From contig CAZTDN010000007.1 in the NCBI GenBank assembly GCA_964611895.1, forward strand, positions 1 through 64,000: a DNA stretch of 64,000 nucleotides. Reading direction: 5' to 3'. Positions 62,197 to 64,000 of the stretch are shown one piece after another (the first letter of the stretch is position 1; the number at the start of each line of letters is the position of its first letter). Source of the DNA: JAIEOG01 sp964611895. GTDB lineage: Bacteria; Bdellovibrionota; FAC87; UBA2466. A model generated the notes under the pieces. It worked only from the letters and a program-made list of their open reading frames with translations, ran no database searches and had not been told where the DNA came from. The translations under genes were made by a program, and so were the position numbers.

Positions 62197-62968
62197 CAAC
62201 CCCTCCTCCCCGGCGCGAGAGTTCTTGGTAGTAGGCGATGCCATCTTCGGGTGTCGTATCTGCTTGGATTTTACCGTTTGCTAAAACGATTACACGATTG
62301 CAAAAACGCGAAACATACTCCATTTGGTGCGCCACCAAGATGAGAATACGAGATCGGTTTACGAACGCATCGAGACGCCGATTGGCCTTCACGATGAAAG
62401 CAGCATCGCCGCCCGCATAGAGTTCATCCAAAATGAGAATATCAGGCACGACTTCGGTGGCGATGGTAAAAGCCAGGCGCAAGTGCATTCCCGTTGAATA
62501 GTATTTCACGGGCATATCGAGAAAATCCTCTAGTTCGGCAAAAGACACGATCGATTGCAACCGATCCCGAATGGTTTGCTTTTTCAGACCAAGTATCGCG
62601 CCGTAGAGATAGGCATTGTCACGCCCAGAGAGTTCGGGAATAAATCCGGCGCCGATTTCGATAAGTGGTGCCAAACGTCCATCCACCCGCAATGTCCCCT
62701 CTGTAGGCCGATAAATCCGGCTGATTATTTTGAGCAGAGTGCTTTTTCCTGCGCCGTTTGGCCCGATGATCCCTAAGCGATCCCCCTCTTTCAAGGAGAG
62801 CGATACATCTTTTAGGGCCCAAAAATCCGATCGTGTCGGCGGCCGCGAAGCGGCCCAGGAGGGCTTGCGAAAAACTCGCATCATTGCTTCTTTGAGATCT
62901 CCGCTTGCACCGTGGTATTTGCGAAAACGAAGACTGACTTTGTTTAGTGTCACCTGCGTGGTTTGCAT
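62177..62968 (-). CDS. wzt: ABC transporter ATP-binding protein for polysaccharide export
   Basis: A 263-residue ATPase with Walker A GPNGAGKSTLL, the ABC signature variant YYSTGMHLRLAF, Walker B DILILDELYAG and the switch histidine in VAHQME. The N-terminal KVSLRFRKYHGASGDLKEA and lack of a long C-terminal domain fit the short Wzt/KpsT/TagH type that serves O-antigen or capsule export. ATG 62968 starts the family sequence; the frame runs further upstream without it. It follows wzm by 16 bases. Confidence 0.93.
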   Translation of the reverse strand: MQTTQVTLNKVSLRFRKYHGASGDLKEAMMRVFRKPSWAASRPPTRSDFWALKDVSLSLKEGDRLGIIGPNGAGKSTLLKIISRIYRPTEGTLRVDGRLAPLIEIGAGFIPELSGRDNAYLYGAILGLKKQTIRDRLQSIVSFAELEDFLDMPVKYYSTGMHLRLAFTIATEVVPDILILDELYAGGDAAFIVKANRRLDAFVNRSRILILVAHQMEYVSRFCNRVIVLANGKIQADTTPEDGIAYYQELSRRGGGVGVELTP

Positions 62969-62984
62969 GGGTATTTTCTCGAGC

Positions 62985-63776
62985 TCACATGCGAAAAACG
63001 AGATCTTCCTCCAAGCCAACAAGTACAAGCACACCGGCACCCAGGCTTAGACCCGCGGTAGCCACCCCCATGGACCACTCAAAGACTGAGGGAATCGTGC
63101 CGTAGTACACCAAGTGGTGAAACAAATTAATCTGCCAGTAGAGCGGGTTCAATTGAAGATAGGGGAGATAGTTCGCAGGTAGCGCGTTTTCTGGATACAA
63201 AATCGGCGTCACAAAATAGAGCAACTGCAAAAAAACAGTGAGCAGATAAACAACATCTCTAAAATAGACCGTCGCCACAGCAACAACCATCGACAAACCA
63301 AGACCAAATATAAATAGCAACAAAGTCGCCACCGGCACCAACGCAAGTGTCGCGTGAAAAGGCATTTGTAGGATCAGGCCAATGAGCGTTAGCGCTAGAA
63401 ACGACAGGCCAAAGTCCAATGCTCTGAGATAGATTTTGGAAAGCGGGAAGATGATTTTGGGCAGGTAGATCTTCTTTATAAACCCTTCGTTTTCCAGAAG
63501 AGAAGACGACGATGCCATCAGAGAACTATGAAAAAAACTCCAAGCTATCAGTCCCGAGAATAAATACAGCGTGTAGTCTTTCATACCGCGACCCACAAAA
63601 TGGGAAAAAACGATCGAAAGTATCGCAAGATTCAGAATCGGATTGAGTAAAGACCAGAAATACCCCAAAAAAGTGCGCTTGTACTTGAGCTTAAGCTCCC
63701 GCGCAAAAAGATTGGAGAGGACTTCACGGTAGCGAATACAATCTTCGAGGGCGGTACGAATTCGGGTGGTTAGCAT
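62985..63776 (-). CDS. wzm: ABC-2 type polysaccharide export permease
   Basis: The 263-residue membrane protein has six hydrophobic helices and the Wzm/KpsM motifs: ELKLKYKRTFLGYFWSLLNPIL, FSGLIAWSFF, ENEGFIKKIYLPKIIFPL and LTVFLQLLYFVTPILYP. With Wzt it forms the inner-membrane exporter for a complete lipid-linked polymer. The gene order wzm, wzt, GT2, gmhA is one operon; 56 bases upstream lies the GmhB-like stop. Confidence 0.94.
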   Translation of the reverse strand: MLTTRIRTALEDCIRYREVLSNLFARELKLKYKRTFLGYFWSLLNPILNLAILSIVFSHFVGRGMKDYTLYLFSGLIAWSFFHSSLMASSSSLLENEGFIKKIYLPKIIFPLSKIYLRALDFGLSFLALTLIGLILQMPFHATLALVPVATLLLFIFGLGLSMVVAVATVYFRDVVYLLTVFLQLLYFVTPILYPENALPANYLPYLQLNPLYWQINLFHHLVYYGTIPSVFEWSMGVATAGLSLGAGVLVLVGLEEDLVFRM

Positions 63777-63832
63777 GCCTGCCGGCAGGATAAAGCAAAT
63801 CCCTGCAGAATCAAGGTTGGCAAGCGTTCCGG

Positions 63833-64000
63833 CTATAGATGAGTTTGCCTAGACACAGGCAACCAATGCGCAAACTCCACCACACTTGCAAACATCTGGT
63901 GGGCCGCAGAAAGCATGATTTCGCGCGTGGCAGCCCCCTTGCCAGTAAGCACAAGACACGGAGCAGCTCCCAACGCGCTAGCAAGCCCCATATCGGGGAC
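63833..64000 (-). CDS. HAD-family phosphatase, GmhB-like, C-terminal part only
   Basis: The last 55 residues are visible (VPDMGLASALGAAPCLVLTG and KGAATREIMLS onward); the rest is beyond the right edge. The leading D of PDM fits the motif IV G-D-x-x-x-D of HAD phosphatases, and the A-L-G-A ... LVLTGKG run is the form seen in GmhB, which removes the 7-phosphate of heptose 1,7-bisphosphate. With gmhA 3.4 kb downstream this supports heptose synthesis. The call is tentative because of the short length. Confidence 0.6.
   Translation of the reverse strand, partial: VPDMGLASALGAAPCLVLTGKGAATREIMLSAAHQMFASVVEFAHWLPVSRQTHL

Noticed and set aside
1..64000. CRISPR arrays, insertion sequences, prophage genes
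   Set aside because: No regularly spaced repeats, transposases or phage structural genes were seen anywhere in the window.

Overview
The window reads as a chromosome segment from a Gram-negative bacterium. Outer-membrane and lipoprotein genes, a paired ABC polysaccharide exporter, heptose genes and a very large surface-polysaccharide region all point that way. The gap-pgk-tpiA-secG run followed by tRNA-Leu(GAG), the many secreted orphan proteins and the overall gene style would fit a Bdellovibrionota or other former deltaproteobacterial lineage, but this is inference and no gene proves it. Two runs of N (100 and 10 bases) show that this is a draft scaffold.

Layout. 1-6.8 kb: poorly recognised secreted and membrane proteins, one phospholipid N-methyltransferase-like enzyme, a broken LysR regulator and a small XRE-type DNA-binding protein. 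6.8-7.2 kb: tRNA-Leu(GAG) with extra copies of its 3' end and two hairpin terminators. 7.2-10.6 kb (minus): gap, pgk, tpiA, secG, tRNA in one likely operon. 10.7-12.4 kb (plus): a YhaM-type exoribonuclease and an inositol-monophosphatase-family enzyme.

12.4-47.8 kb is one long surface-glycan region in several opposed operons. The first minus-strand block (22.5-12.4 kb) holds an O-antigen polymerase-like protein, an SpsF cytidylyltransferase fused to a class III aminotransferase, a large membrane protein, a Wzx-like flippase, a glycosyltransferase, a DegT aminotransferase and an FAD oxidoreductase. A plus-strand block (22.6-25.7 kb) holds a GDPD-like protein, a HAD phosphatase, two sugar nucleotidyltransferases and a cupin. 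Then come genes of a pseudaminic-acid-type nonulosonate pathway (pseG, pseI, a PseH-like acetyltransferase, pseB, pseC), an amidotransferase/HisH/HisF trio able to build acetamidino groups, two formyltransferase-fold proteins (one lacking its catalytic residues) and two aminopeptidase-fold proteins (one lacking metal ligands). A further block holds a GT4, a methyltransferase, a PhyH-like oxygenase, a TagA/WecG glycosyltransferase, a membrane protein and a three-domain GT2-methyltransferase-YdjC fusion.

47.8-54 kb: a His-rich small protein, an M16 peptidase pair, an outer-membrane beta-barrel protein and two lipoproteins. 54-64 kb: a 1311-residue methyltransferase-GT2-GT2 protein, glmS, gmhA, a GT2 protein, the Wzt/Wzm ABC exporter and the end of a GmhB-like phosphatase. 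A second polysaccharide route, probably heptose-containing and ABC-exported, therefore sits beside the Wzx-type route.

The most unusual parts are the cassette with an apparently active and an apparently dead copy of the aminopeptidase fold plus a dead formyltransferase fold (30-34.3 kb), the two multi-enzyme fusions, and the repeats derived from the tRNA 3' end.
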